From: Oleispira sp963851095
GTDB taxonomy: Bacteria > Pseudomonadota > Gammaproteobacteria > Pseudomonadales > Oceanobacteraceae
NCBI GenBank assembly: GCA_963851095.1
Contig: CAWKOX010000009.1
Location: forward strand, 1 to 64,000
DNA length: 64,000 nt
Direction of reading: 5' to 3'
The notes under the pieces were generated by a model, which saw only the letters and a program-made list of their open reading frames with translations, ran no database searches and was not told the origin of the DNA. Below, in pieces: positions 8,829 to 17,688 of the stretch (positions are counted from its first letter, which is position 1; every line of letters begins with the position of its first letter). The position numbers and the translations under genes are program-made.

Positions 8829-9772
8829 CCGTCTTGATTAATGCGCTTAATCAGTACTTGTAATACTTCGGCGTACTTGTCATTTTCGACCTGACAAGTA
8901 CCGGCATTTCTATGTCCGCCGCCTGCGTATTCTAAACACAGTTCGCCAATGTGAGTTTGGTGACTGCGGTTAATAATAGAACCGCCGATGGCAAATACTG
9001 TATTTTGTTTCTTTAAACCCCACAGCACATGAATCGAGATATTCTGCTCAGGAAAGAGGGCATAAATCATAAAGCGGTTACCCGCATAAATAATTTCTTC
9101 ATCTCTTAAATCAAGCACAACTAAGTTTTTATGCACGGTTGTGCAACGCTTAAGCTGATCTTCAAACTGCTGGCGATGTTCGTTATAAAGCTCCACCCTT
9201 TCTTTCACATCGTCTAGCTGTAAAATTTCTTCAATATTATGATCGTAACAATAATCAATTAAATGCATCATTAACTGATAGTTACTCACACGGAAATCTC
9301 GAAAGCGGCCTAAGCCTGTTCGGGAATCCATCAAAAAGTTCAGTAATACCCAGCCTGTTGGGTTTAGAATTTCATCTCGGCTAAATTGCGCAGAATCCGC
9401 TTTATCAACGGCTTCCATCATATCGACAGAGATATTTGGGAAGCGTTGAGCACCGCCATAATAATCATATACAACACGAGCTGCTGAGGGTGCCTTGGTA
9501 TCGATTATATGATTGTCTGGGGCATTATCACCTCGACGCTTAACTTCCGAAGCGTGGTGATCAAAGCTCAAGTGGCAACCAGCAACATACGGCAGGTTGG
9601 TGGTAATATCGTTAGGCCCAATATCAATGATGCCATCTTGCATATCTTTAGGATGCACAAACAGAATATCGTCGATCATACCTAAATCTTTGAATAAGAC
9701 GGCGCAGACAAGGCCATCAAAGTCACTGCGAGTTACTAAACGAAACGGTTGCTCTGCCACATTGTTCTCCAA
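8825..9772 (-). CDS. DHH/DHHA1 family phosphoesterase
   Basis: Protein of 315 residues with the DHH phosphoesterase motifs: RSDFDG (Asp17, Asp19), DHH at residues 71-73 and the DHHA1 motif GGGH at about 284-287. Members hydrolyse phosphodiester or phosphoanhydride bonds with metal ions (nano-RNases, exopolyphosphatase-like enzymes); the substrate here cannot be read from sequence. Metal ligands look intact. It stands alone on the minus strand and overlaps ubiV tail to tail. Confidence 0.85.
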   Translation of the reverse strand: MENNVAEQPFRLVTRSDFDGLVCAVLFKDLGMIDDILFVHPKDMQDGIIDIGPNDITTNLPYVAGCHLSFDHHASEVKRRGDNAPDNHIIDTKAPSAARVVYDYYGGAQRFPNISVDMMEAVDKADSAQFSRDEILNPTGWVLLNFLMDSRTGLGRFRDFRVSNYQLMMHLIDYCYDHNIEEILQLDDVKERVELYNEHRQQFEDQLKRCTTVHKNLVVLDLRDEEIIYAGNRFMIYALFPEQNISIHVLWGLKKQNTVFAIGGSIINRSHQTHIGELCLEYAGGGHRNAGTCQVENDKYAEVLQVLIKRINQDG

Positions 9773-9899
9773 CGTCTAAATTCTCCAAACCTGGTTCGAT
9801 AACGAGCTATGAAAACCGTCATCTATTGGATTTAGCATAGTCGAGATTTTTCGATCAGCGCCATTTAGTCATGAAATTTAGTGGGAAAATAAAGAGAGT

Positions 9900-10631
9900 T
9901 TATAAAGCCTTCCATAAAGTATCGAACATCATTTGATGGGTTCCGGATATTGCATCGCTATCAATCACTACTGCGACAGGAAAGTCATTCTTAGTCAGGC
10001 TAATCATCGCAACCTTGGGAGGGTAGATTGCGATATACGAAGCATCACCTTCGCCTTTCATCCACTTACGCTCAGCCAGCTCGGCTTCGTCACCGCCTTC
10101 ACCAATCGCCAATACACGAACGAAAATGCCTTTAGCAATACGTTGCTTAGTAAATGTAGGGAATGGGCGATATAAATGCTCACGTAAGGCTTGAGTAGAA
10201 ATAACCGAGTAAGACTTATCGCCTTTATCAGTCGAGCTAAGGATGTCTCTTAAAACATATTCAACCCCTTCATCACCTTCATAGAAGCGCACATTACTGG
10301 TAGCAAACTCGGGCTTTAAATGACGAAGTGCTGGAATAATATCCGTTTTTAAGCTGGTCAAAGTTGCTTCTAATTCTTGTTGTTTTTCTTCCGCAAGGTC
10401 TAACAAGCGTGACGGATCTTCGGCTTGAAATATCCGTCGCTTACCTTTTGGCAGATAATTCACAATGCCTTTTTTGACCAAAACCTTAAGGGTTTCGTAA
10501 GTACTACCACGGTTAACATCGGCTTTGGCCGCAAGGTCTCGAATCGATGCTGGGCCTAACTCAAGAAGTGCGAGGTAGATAGCAATTTCACGATCGGTGA
10601 GGTCGAGTGACTTAAGCGAGGATAGGTTCAT
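9900..10631 (-). CDS. TrmB-type transcriptional regulator
   Basis: Protein of 243 residues with an N-terminal winged helix (about residues 8-70; LDLTDREIAIYLALLELGPASI, with RGSTYETLKVLVKKGIV as recognition region) typical of TrmB/sugar-type regulators. A short coiled segment (about 75-100) follows, then a C-terminal sensor domain. It is divergent from glmU with 185 bp between, which might suggest control of amino-sugar genes, but the ligand is unknown. Note that the glmU-glmS interval lacks the DeoR-type regulator seen there in Pseudomonas. Confidence 0.78.
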   Translation of the reverse strand: MNLSSLKSLDLTDREIAIYLALLELGPASIRDLAAKADVNRGSTYETLKVLVKKGIVNYLPKGKRRIFQAEDPSRLLDLAEEKQQELEATLTSLKTDIIPALRHLKPEFATSNVRFYEGDEGVEYVLRDILSSTDKGDKSYSVISTQALREHLYRPFPTFTKQRIAKGIFVRVLAIGEGGDEAELAERKWMKGEGDASYIAIYPPKVAMISLTKNDFPVAVVIDSDAISGTHQMMFDTLWKAL

Positions 10632-10816
10632 TTTGATTCTTTATAAAAGATAGAATTATTTATTTATCCATTGTCATTTTTTTTGTGACAAAAGCAATTG
10701 TAAATATCCACAAAAACCATAAACTGGCGCTTTTATTACAATTATGTGATGGCTCTGTTGATATTTAACAGTTTAAATAGCTTATTTTTCTCGTTACTTG
10801 GAACCCAATAATAATA

Positions 10817-12205
10817 ATGACTATTGACGTCGTCGTACTCGCAGCCGGCCAAGGCTCGCGAATGAAATCCCTATTGCCTAAAGTATTACACCCAATCGCT
10901 GGCAAACCGATGCTAGCCCACGTATTAGACAGCGCTAAAGCGGTTAACGCCGACGCGATGCATGTGGTGATTGGACATGGTGCAGAAAAAGTTAAAACCG
11001 CATTCGAAAATGAAAAGAACCTAAGCTGGGCGCTACAAGCTGAACAAAAAGGCACGGGTCATGCCGTGATGATGGCGTTAGAGAACTTAGCCGCAGAAGG
11101 CACCACCTTAATTTTATACGGTGACGTTCCGCTAACGCAGCCAGCAACGTTACAAGCATTGATCGAATTGTCGACGGAACAGCAGCTTGGCTTATTAACG
11201 GTTAACATGGCTGATAGCACAGGTTATGGTCGAATCGTTCGCGATGCAGGCAATAAAGTAACTGCCATCGTTGAGCATAAAGATGCCAATGCCGAGCAGC
11301 TATTAATCAAAGAAGTGAATACTGGCATCTTAGCCGTGCCAACGGCTAAGCTGCATCAGTGGTTGCCGACTTTGAGTAACGATAATGCTCAAGGCGAATA
11401 TTACTTAACCGACATTATCGCCATGGCGGTTGCCAATGGCCTTACGGTTGAAACCTTGCAGCCAGAAAACGAACAAGAAACCTACGGCGTGAATAACCGT
11501 CAACAGCAGGCAGAACTAGAGCGCTGGTATCAGACTCAGCGTGTGAATGCTTTGATGGCAAACGGCGTAACGGTATTAGACCCCGCACGTTTGGATATTC
11601 GTTTAGGTAAAGCATCAAATACCGGTCTAACCGTCGGTAACGACGTAGTGATCGATGTAAACGTTATCTTAGAAGGTGATGTAACCCTAGGTGACGGCGT
11701 AGAAATAGGCCCTAATTGCATCATCAAAAACTCAACACTAGCAGCAGGCACTAAAGTAGAAGCCTTCTCTCATATCGAAGAGGCAACGGTTGCTCAATCT
11801 TGCGTGATTGGCCCTTACGCTCGTTTACGCCCAGGTGCTGATCTTGCTGATGGCGCTAAGGTGGGTAACTTCTGTGAAGTGAAAAAATCTCAAATCGGCG
11901 CAGGCGCAAAAGTAAATCACCTAACCTACATTGGCGATGCAACCATCGGTGCAAATGCCAACATCGGTGCAGGTACAATTACTTGTAATTACGATGGGGT
12001 GAATAAATTCAAAACAGAAATTGGTGAAAATGCTTTTATTGGCTCCAATTCCTCGTTAGTGGCTCCGGTAACAATCGGTGCTAACGCGACGGTAGCCGCC
12101 GGTTCTACGGTAACAAAAGAAGTCGCGGCAGAAGAACTCGCAGTGGCACGTGGTAAGCAACGAAATATCAGTGGCTGGCAGCGTCCAGTTAAAACTGAAA
12201 AATAA
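10817..12205 (+). CDS. glmU: Bifunctional GlcNAc-1-P uridylyltransferase / GlcN-1-P acetyltransferase
   Basis: Makes UDP-GlcNAc for peptidoglycan and lipopolysaccharide. The N-terminal uridylyltransferase begins with LAAGQGSRMKS and the conserved Lys of PKVLHPIAGKPM. The C-terminal half (from about residue 250) is a left-handed beta helix of hexapeptide repeats with the acetyltransferase region NLTYIGDA/GAGTITCNYDGVNKFKT. Length 462 is normal. It lies 36 bp upstream of glmS, the preceding pathway enzyme, so co-transcription is likely. Confidence 0.97.
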   Translation: MTIDVVVLAAGQGSRMKSLLPKVLHPIAGKPMLAHVLDSAKAVNADAMHVVIGHGAEKVKTAFENEKNLSWALQAEQKGTGHAVMMALENLAAEGTTLILYGDVPLTQPATLQALIELSTEQQLGLLTVNMADSTGYGRIVRDAGNKVTAIVEHKDANAEQLLIKEVNTGILAVPTAKLHQWLPTLSNDNAQGEYYLTDIIAMAVANGLTVETLQPENEQETYGVNNRQQQAELERWYQTQRVNALMANGVTVLDPARLDIRLGKASNTGLTVGNDVVIDVNVILEGDVTLGDGVEIGPNCIIKNSTLAAGTKVEAFSHIEEATVAQSCVIGPYARLRPGADLADGAKVGNFCEVKKSQIGAGAKVNHLTYIGDATIGANANIGAGTITCNYDGVNKFKTEIGENAFIGSNSSLVAPVTIGANATVAAGSTVTKEVAAEELAVARGKQRNISGWQRPVKTEK

Positions 12206-12241
12206 TTAAACAGCGTCACTCTATCAAGCGGAATATAAAAC

Positions 12242-14083
12242 ATGTGCGGAATTGTTGGTGCTATTGCACAGCGTAATGTTAGCGAAATTTTATTAGAAGG
12301 CCTTCGTCGCCTTGAATACCGAGGATACGACTCGGCAGGTTTAGCCATTTTAGATGCCAATGGTGATATTCAACGTACCCGTGCACTGGGCAAAGTGATT
12401 GAGTTAGAAAATGCCATCTCTGCCAAATATGGTGAAGAAGGTTTGCAAGGTACTATCGGTATCGCTCATACCCGTTGGGCAACCCACGGCGTACCCAGTG
12501 AAGCCAATGCCCACCCTCACATGTCTTCTGACGAAGTGGTATTGGTACATAACGGCATCATTGAAAACTACCAAGAACTCAAAGTTGAATTGAAAGCGCA
12601 AGGCTATGTGTTCAACTCACAAACCGATTCAGAAGTGGTTATTCACCTGATTCACCGTGAATTAAAACAGAACGATTTTGCCCAAGCGGTTAAAAATACC
12701 ATTGCACAACTGGACGGCGCGTTTGCTTTAGCCATTATGCAAAAAGGCAACTCAGAAGAAATGTGGGTAGCGCGCCAAGGTTCACCGTTGGTCATTGGTG
12801 TGGGTATGGACGAGTTCTATGTCGGTTCAGACCCATTAGCGCTATTGCAAGTCACCGACCGTTTCATCTATTTAGAAGAAGGCGACCTTGCGCATATCAC
12901 CCGTAAGAAACTAACCATCTTAGATAAAGAGCATACAGAAGTTGAGCGTGCCATTAGCGTATTCGATCATAAGATTGGCACCGCAAGCAAAGGCGAATAC
13001 AAGCACTTCATGCTGAAAGAAACCTTTGAACAGCCAACGGTGATTAAGCAGTGTTTAGAAGGCCGTATTTCTGAAACCAAAGTACTCGACCAAGCGTTTG
13101 GTGTGAATGCCGGTGAATTGCTCGATAAAGTTGAAGCGGTACAAATTATCGCCTGTGGTACCAGCTATCATTCAGGCATGGTGGCAAAATACTGGATCGA
13201 AAAATACGCCAATATTCCTTGCCAAGTAGAAGTCGCCAGCGAGTTCCGCTATCGCCATACAGTGATTGCGAAAAATACACTTCTAATTACGATTTCTCAG
13301 TCGGGAGAAACTGCAGATACGTTAGCGGCGCTTCGCAAAGCGAAAGAAGCAGGCTTATTAGCCAGCATGACAGTTTGTAACGTGCCAGGGTCTTCCTTAG
13401 TACGTGAATCCGACATGTGCCTAATGACCAATGCTGGTCCAGAAATTGGTGTTGCCTCAACTAAAGCATTCACAACGCAGTTAACCGCTTTGTTGTTGTT
13501 AACGGTTGCTTTGGCGAAGCGCAATGGCATGAGTGAAGACTCTGAGACTGAAATTGTTACTGCTTTGCATCAACTTCCAGAGTTGGTAGAAAAAGCGCTG
13601 CAACTGGATTCAAAGATTGAAAAAATCAGTGAATTATTTGCCGACAAACACCACAGCTTATTCTTAGGCCGTGGCCCAATGTACCCGATTGCTCAAGAAG
13701 GTGCGTTGAAGCTTAAAGAAATTTCATACATTCACGCTGAAGCTTATCCTGCCGGTGAATTGAAGCATGGCCCGCTAGCGTTAGTTGACGAAGACATGCC
13801 GATTGTTACGGTTGCACCAAAGAATGACTTGTTAGAAAAATTGATTTCTAATTTAGAAGAAGTCAAAGCCCGTGGTGGAGAGTTATTCGTATTTGCTGAT
13901 GAATCAGTAAACATACACGACCTAGACGATCAGCACTTGTTATCACTACCAACAGTGCCGAGCTGCCTAGAGCCGATTGTTTACATCATTCCTCTACAAC
14001 TGCTGTCGTACCATGTGGCAGTATTGAAAGGTACCGATGTCGATCAGCCTAGAAATTTGGCCAAGTCAGTTACGGTAGAATAA
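12242..14083 (+). CDS. glmS: Glutamine-fructose-6-phosphate aminotransferase
   Basis: First enzyme of hexosamine synthesis, 613 residues. The N-terminal Cys of MCGIVGAI is the glutaminase nucleophile. Two SIS sugar isomerase domains follow (CGTSYHSGMVAKYW; SQSGETADTLAALR), and the C-terminus DQPRNLAKSVTVE is canonical. The 3' end of glmS is the classic Tn7 attachment region, and here an accessory island begins directly after the stop codon. A second, diverged copy of the last 34 codons occurs at 15851-15952. Confidence 0.98.
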   Translation: MCGIVGAIAQRNVSEILLEGLRRLEYRGYDSAGLAILDANGDIQRTRALGKVIELENAISAKYGEEGLQGTIGIAHTRWATHGVPSEANAHPHMSSDEVVLVHNGIIENYQELKVELKAQGYVFNSQTDSEVVIHLIHRELKQNDFAQAVKNTIAQLDGAFALAIMQKGNSEEMWVARQGSPLVIGVGMDEFYVGSDPLALLQVTDRFIYLEEGDLAHITRKKLTILDKEHTEVERAISVFDHKIGTASKGEYKHFMLKETFEQPTVIKQCLEGRISETKVLDQAFGVNAGELLDKVEAVQIIACGTSYHSGMVAKYWIEKYANIPCQVEVASEFRYRHTVIAKNTLLITISQSGETADTLAALRKAKEAGLLASMTVCNVPGSSLVRESDMCLMTNAGPEIGVASTKAFTTQLTALLLLTVALAKRNGMSEDSETEIVTALHQLPELVEKALQLDSKIEKISELFADKHHSLFLGRGPMYPIAQEGALKLKEISYIHAEAYPAGELKHGPLALVDEDMPIVTVAPKNDLLEKLISNLEEVKARGGELFVFADESVNIHDLDDQHLLSLPTVPSCLEPIVYIIPLQLLSYHVAVLKGTDVDQPRNLAKSVTVE

Positions 14084-14084
14084 T

Positions 14085-14105
14085 TGTAAGTTATTGATTT
14101 ATAAG
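14085..14105 (+). repeat. Left arm of 21-bp inverted repeat bracketing the island
   Basis: TGTAAGTTATTGATT plus six more bases, starting two bases after the glmS stop codon. An exact inverted copy lies at 27113-27133. A second shared motif, GTYGTTAACT, begins 53 bases in from this tip (14137) and 50 bases in from the other (27084, reverse strand). Terminal TGT...ACA is typical of Tn7- and Mu-type element ends, but the flanking 5-mers (ATAAT and GTCAT) do not match. Confidence 0.6.
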
Positions 14106-14161
14106 GATTTTATGCTTTATATTAATTAGCAATAAAGTCGTTAACTCAGCTATTAAGTAAG

Positions 14162-14208
14162 CCACCTTAGCCCTCTTTTTAAAAGAAGGGTTGGGGTGGT
14201 TTTTTTAT
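14162..14208 (+). terminator. Terminator-like hairpin after glmS, inside the island
   Basis: CCACCTTAGCCCTCTTTT pairs imperfectly with AAAAGAAGGGTTGGGGTGG and is followed by a run of seven T. It would end transcripts leaving glmS and also protects the convergent small membrane-protein gene at 14276. Confidence 0.75.
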
Positions 14209-14275
14209 GTTAAGCCGTTAAATCTATTTAACTACAGCCCAAAATTATCGTTCTCCGTTACTCTTTTCTGGTTTT

Positions 14276-14629
14276 TTAGTTATCAGGCCCATATAAATAA
14301 GCGGTGGTGAACATCATAATAAAAGAAAAAAACATTGCCATTGTAAAAAATAATGCGAGCTTCTTATCTTTCTTTCGGGTATGTCGTCTTACGGCTTCAG
14401 AATCTACAATCGTAGGGTTTAGTTTTGGGAAAACCATTATGAAAGAATAAGTAACGATAACGGAACCTATTCCTTTATCCCAAATAGGAGGCTGTATGCC
14501 TTCTTTTATCATTTCGCGCTCTATATGTTTAACGCTAATACGACCAAATAAAAATGTAGCAATGGCCCATATAAAGAAAGCAGAAACCCCTATGATAGCA
14601 ATCCAATTTTCAGATGATAGATCAGTCAT
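14276..14629 (-). CDS. Small membrane protein, candidate immunity partner (copy 1)
   Basis: Protein of 117 residues with hydrophobic segments at about 9-29, 55-70 and 91-112 around a polar middle (SVKHIEREMIKEGIQPPIWDKGIGS). I do not recognise a named family with certainty. It lies 11 bp downstream of a 348-residue protein whose C-terminus is a hydrophobic glycine-rich domain, and the same pair recurs at 24938-26198. There both the C-terminal domain and this partner have diverged together. Co-variation of a toxin-like end with a small membrane protein suggests immunity, by inference only. Confidence 0.5.
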   Translation of the reverse strand: MTDLSSENWIAIIGVSAFFIWAIATFLFGRISVKHIEREMIKEGIQPPIWDKGIGSVIVTYSFIMVFPKLNPTIVDSEAVRRHTRKKDKKLALFFTMAMFFSFIMMFTTAYLYGPDN

Positions 14630-14640
14630 ATAATTCTCAT

Positions 14641-15687
14641 TTATAGGCTATTCAGCCAAGTTCCTAAATCATAAGCTTGATTAGCAGCAAACCTTCCAAA
14701 TGAATCACCGCCTTTGGCCGCAACAATCCCAACTGTGATAGCAGCACCAATAATAATAACCCAGCCAACAGGTGTCGCTAATAAGGCGATACCAAGGCCC
14801 GAAGCTGCTGAGACGGTTGCTTGGCCTGCTGCTATACCAAAGATAGTGCTAGTTCCAAAGCTGGTTGTTTCAACCGCCGCACGCTTCTGCCAATCTTTTC
14901 CAGACAAGTAATCTGTATGTACCTTACTTGCACGAATACCAGCATCAAGCACAATTAAACCTTTTCCTAAAATGTTTGCACCTGATTCAAAAGCGCGTAA
15001 GTTTTGGAATTCAGCCGTAGTCGTGAACTGAATAGGTTTTATTGTTCTGCTGCCTTTTGCTTGGCCGATGCCACGTTCGGCATTTGTATAAACCGTGCCT
15101 TTTTTGTTTTTTATTCGATTCAGGTATTTGTTAATTTCAGTCTGAAACTTGCTGTTAAATTCTTTTGTGAGAGATCGTACATTGTCTTCCAATACCATCA
15201 TTTTATGCCGAGGAAGTTTTGCCTGTGATCCTTCTCTTACTTTTTCTAGTGCTTCTTTAACCTTGTTGGCTGCTTTAGCAAAATTACTTAATCGGGTATC
15301 AATGGCTGTAGAAGCGGCACCGATTGCGCCAATGCTTTCTTTTTGTACCGCAGGCGCTAATTCAGTTTGATAAAAATCAGCAAGCGCTTGTAGTTGGTCA
15401 CTTCCGAGCATGTCGTCCATCAAGGCCATTTTTCGTTTTGATGCTTGTGATAACGATTGCATCTTTTTAAAAGTACATACTAGATCAGGCCGTGTTTTCT
15501 TCCAATCACTGGCAGGGTTATTACTTTCAGTGTGATTAGACCGCAAAATAAAAGGCGTACCGGCAGAAATGAAAGAACCTTTGATATGTGAGTTATCTTG
15601 TTGAAAATTGGCAAGTGCTTGCTTGTCATTGCGGTCTACTGGGAAAGTATTGCCTTTGCTGTAACACAGCGCTATTTCTTCTGACAT
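14641..15687 (-). CDS. Putative membrane-active effector/toxin-like protein (copy 1, full length)
   Basis: Protein of 348 residues, family not recognised. No signal peptide is seen. An N-terminal region (1-70), a long charged, mostly helical middle (about 75-260; EALEKVREGSQAKL, NSKFQTEINKYLNRIKNKKG) and a hydrophobic Gly/Ala-rich C-terminal domain (about 277-325) ending in LGTWLNSL are visible. The layout resembles pore-forming or membrane-damaging effectors. DNA from residue 274 to the end is strongly diverged from copy 2, while residues 57-274 are nearly identical. A delivery route such as type VI secretion is conjecture; no secretion genes are in the window. Confidence 0.5.
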   Translation of the reverse strand: MSEEIALCYSKGNTFPVDRNDKQALANFQQDNSHIKGSFISAGTPFILRSNHTESNNPASDWKKTRPDLVCTFKKMQSLSQASKRKMALMDDMLGSDQLQALADFYQTELAPAVQKESIGAIGAASTAIDTRLSNFAKAANKVKEALEKVREGSQAKLPRHKMMVLEDNVRSLTKEFNSKFQTEINKYLNRIKNKKGTVYTNAERGIGQAKGSRTIKPIQFTTTAEFQNLRAFESGANILGKGLIVLDAGIRASKVHTDYLSGKDWQKRAAVETTSFGTSTIFGIAAGQATVSAASGLGIALLATPVGWVIIIGAAITVGIVAAKGGDSFGRFAANQAYDLGTWLNSL

Positions 15688-15850
15688 GTTTTAGTCCATT
15701 AAAACTGATTTTTGTAAGAGGCGCGATTCAGCGCTACTGAAAATTAAAAGCCGCTATATTATCAGAACGTTTAACAATACATAGTATTAGCACGTACAGT
15801 TAATAAATATTCATGAATTATGCTTAATTTTAATAATGAGTAATAAAGGT

Positions 15851-15952
15851 AACATCATTACTATGCAACTGTTGTCGTATCACGTGGCAGTATTGAAAGG
15901 CACCGATGTGGATCAGCCTAGAAATTTAGCCAAATCAGTAACGGTAGAGTAA
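15851..15952 (+). pseudogene. glmS: Second 3' end of glmS (34 codons, from a different glmS)
   Basis: Reads NIITMQLLSYHVAVLKGTDV then DQPRNLAKSVTVE and stop, aligning without gaps to the resident glmS end at 13982-14083. From the Gln codon onward every amino acid is the same, although nine codons differ by synonymous bases; two replacements (Pro to Thr, Leu to Met) lie just before it. No start codon, and no upstream glmS. The following bases (one base, then TGTAAGCTATTGATTT) also resemble those behind resident glmS. It is therefore a transplanted attachment-site region from another strain or species. Confidence 0.92.
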
Positions 15953-15953
15953 C

Positions 15954-15974
15954 TGTAAGCTATTGATTTGTAGA
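15954..15974 (+). repeat. Degenerate copy of the island's 21-bp terminal repeat
   Basis: TGTAAGCTATTGATTT and five further bases, similar to the perfect 21-bp repeat at 14085-14105, one base after the stop of the glmS remnant, exactly as in the resident copy. It may be conserved glmS 3' flank rather than an element end. Confidence 0.55.
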
Positions 15975-16013
15975 GTTTTTTATTGGCTCGCCAGATATTG
16001 AATGCACAAAATG

Positions 16014-16040
16014 AACAGGGTTGGATTTCGACCCTGTTTT
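16014..16040 (+). terminator. Terminator behind the glmS remnant
   Basis: AACAGGGT (16014-16021), nine-base loop, ACCCTGTT (16031-16038) and TT. It lies 62 bp after the remnant's stop and is plausibly the terminator that came with the foreign glmS end. The 460-bp gap 15688-16147 holds nothing else beyond AT-rich sequence upstream of the effector gene. Confidence 0.7.
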
Positions 16041-16147
16041 ATAACCAGTATTGAAGCTACTCGGCGATTAAGGTGCAATAGCGAGTATTGATAGGTTATT
16101 TATCAATAAGCTAGCAAAACATCGTCCGTATTTTCAAGGAAGAACAC

Positions 16148-17662
16148 ATGCCTCAAGACAATCCAGAAAACCTATCTGCCATTATTGCTCTCGCAATTTT
16201 TATACTGCCAATCATCGTCGCACTTCTCTATCGATATAAAGCTAAAAAACTGAAAGGCAGCCTTGCCAAAAGTCAGCTTGAAATCACCACTATAAAGGCT
16301 GAGCGCGACAGCTTAATTGAAACCCTAAAGCCTATAACCGATGTGAAGCAAGAAGCAGGGCGTCTGTACTCAGAGGCATATGCAGCCACTTTGAATGCAA
16401 AAGCCGTGTTGAAAGTCGCTAAAGAAAAAGCGCAAGAGCTAGTAGACCAAGGCCAAAGCGAAGCTGATAAAACAATAGAATCGGCTAAAAGTCGGGCGCA
16501 AGAGATCGCAGGCTCAGCGCTAGAGGCCAAAGAGAAAGCCGACAGCTATGCAGCGGCTATCAAAGCGATGAAAAATACCATAGAAGGTTATCAAGACGAC
16601 TACATCATCCCGAATCACACAGTATTAGATGATTTAGCCGATGAATATAGCCACAAAGAGGCAGGAGAGCAGTTGAAGCTAGCTCGAAAACGAGTGAAAG
16701 ACATGGTGAAAGGCAGTCGTGCAGCCGACTGCGATTATGCTGAAGCTAATCGTCGAGCTTATGCGATACATTTCGCAGTCGATGCCTTCAACGGCAAGGT
16801 AGATACAGCGCTAGCCAAAGTGAAACACGATAACTATGGCAAGATTAAACAAGCGATCATAGATGCCTATGCCTTGGTTAACCACAATGGCCAACCCTTC
16901 CGAAATGCCAGAATTGAGCAAGAATACCTAGATGCCCGATTAGAAGAACTAAAATGGGCGGTAGCAACTCATGAATTGCGCCAACAAGAACTAGCCGAGC
17001 AAAAAGAACTTAGAGAGCAAATACGCGAAGAAGAAAAAGCGCGACGTGAAATGGAAAAAGCCATTAAAGACGCAGAGAAAGAAGAACGCATGCTGCAAAA
17101 AGCGTTAGAAAAAGCACGTAAAGAGCTAGCGGGAGCGACCGAAGAGCAAAAGCTGCAATACGAAGCACAACTTGAAGAGCTAGAGTCGAAGCTAAGCGAA
17201 GCCGAAGCAAAAGGTCAACGAGCAATATCAATGGCTCAGCAGACCAAGCGCGGTCACGATTATGTAATTAGTAATATTGGCAGCTTTGGGGAAGAGGTGT
17301 TTAAAGTAGGAATGACTCGTCGCCTAGAGCCAATGGACCGAGTAAAAGAGCTTGGCGATGCATCAGTACCGTTTAGCTTTGACGTACACGCCATGATCTA
17401 TAGCGATGACGCACCGGCTTTAGAGAAATCGTTACACCGAGTATTCGACGACAAGTCAGTGAACAAAGTAAACCCACGTAAAGAGTTCTTTAAATTAGCC
17501 TTAAGCGAAATCAAACAAGCGGTTGAACAAGAAAATGTAGAAGACGTACATTGGACACTGAAAGCCGAAGCGGCAGAGTACAGAGAGTCTATGAGCATTA
17601 ATCGATCAATCGTTAAACAAAAGAATGAAGCTGAAAATCAAAAGAGCGCAGTAATGGCTTAA
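16148..17662 (+). CDS. DUF4041 / GIY-YIG (T5orf172-type) nuclease-like protein
   Basis: Protein of 504 residues with an N-terminal membrane helix (about 10-28), a coiled region, a DUF4041-like middle (YIIPNHTVLDDLADEYSHKEAGEQLK), a long charged coiled coil (about 275-365), then a C-terminal GIY-YIG relative containing DYVISNIGSFGEEVFKVGMTRRLEPMDRVKELGDASVPF. Such proteins are often found in defence islands and beside type I restriction loci. Here it is intact while the adjacent hsdM is wrecked. It lies 26 bp upstream of hsdM. Biochemical role is not established from sequence. Confidence 0.78.
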   Translation: MPQDNPENLSAIIALAIFILPIIVALLYRYKAKKLKGSLAKSQLEITTIKAERDSLIETLKPITDVKQEAGRLYSEAYAATLNAKAVLKVAKEKAQELVDQGQSEADKTIESAKSRAQEIAGSALEAKEKADSYAAAIKAMKNTIEGYQDDYIIPNHTVLDDLADEYSHKEAGEQLKLARKRVKDMVKGSRAADCDYAEANRRAYAIHFAVDAFNGKVDTALAKVKHDNYGKIKQAIIDAYALVNHNGQPFRNARIEQEYLDARLEELKWAVATHELRQQELAEQKELREQIREEEKARREMEKAIKDAEKEERMLQKALEKARKELAGATEEQKLQYEAQLEELESKLSEAEAKGQRAISMAQQTKRGHDYVISNIGSFGEEVFKVGMTRRLEPMDRVKELGDASVPFSFDVHAMIYSDDAPALEKSLHRVFDDKSVNKVNPRKEFFKLALSEIKQAVEQENVEDVHWTLKAEAAEYRESMSINRSIVKQKNEAENQKSAVMA

Positions 17663-17688
17663 ACAGCCTGCATGGTAAGGAACCCTTA

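Noticed and set aside
12206..12241. glmS riboswitch
   Set aside because: The 36-bp gap is too short and no ribozyme core is present; the element belongs mainly to Gram-positive bacteria.
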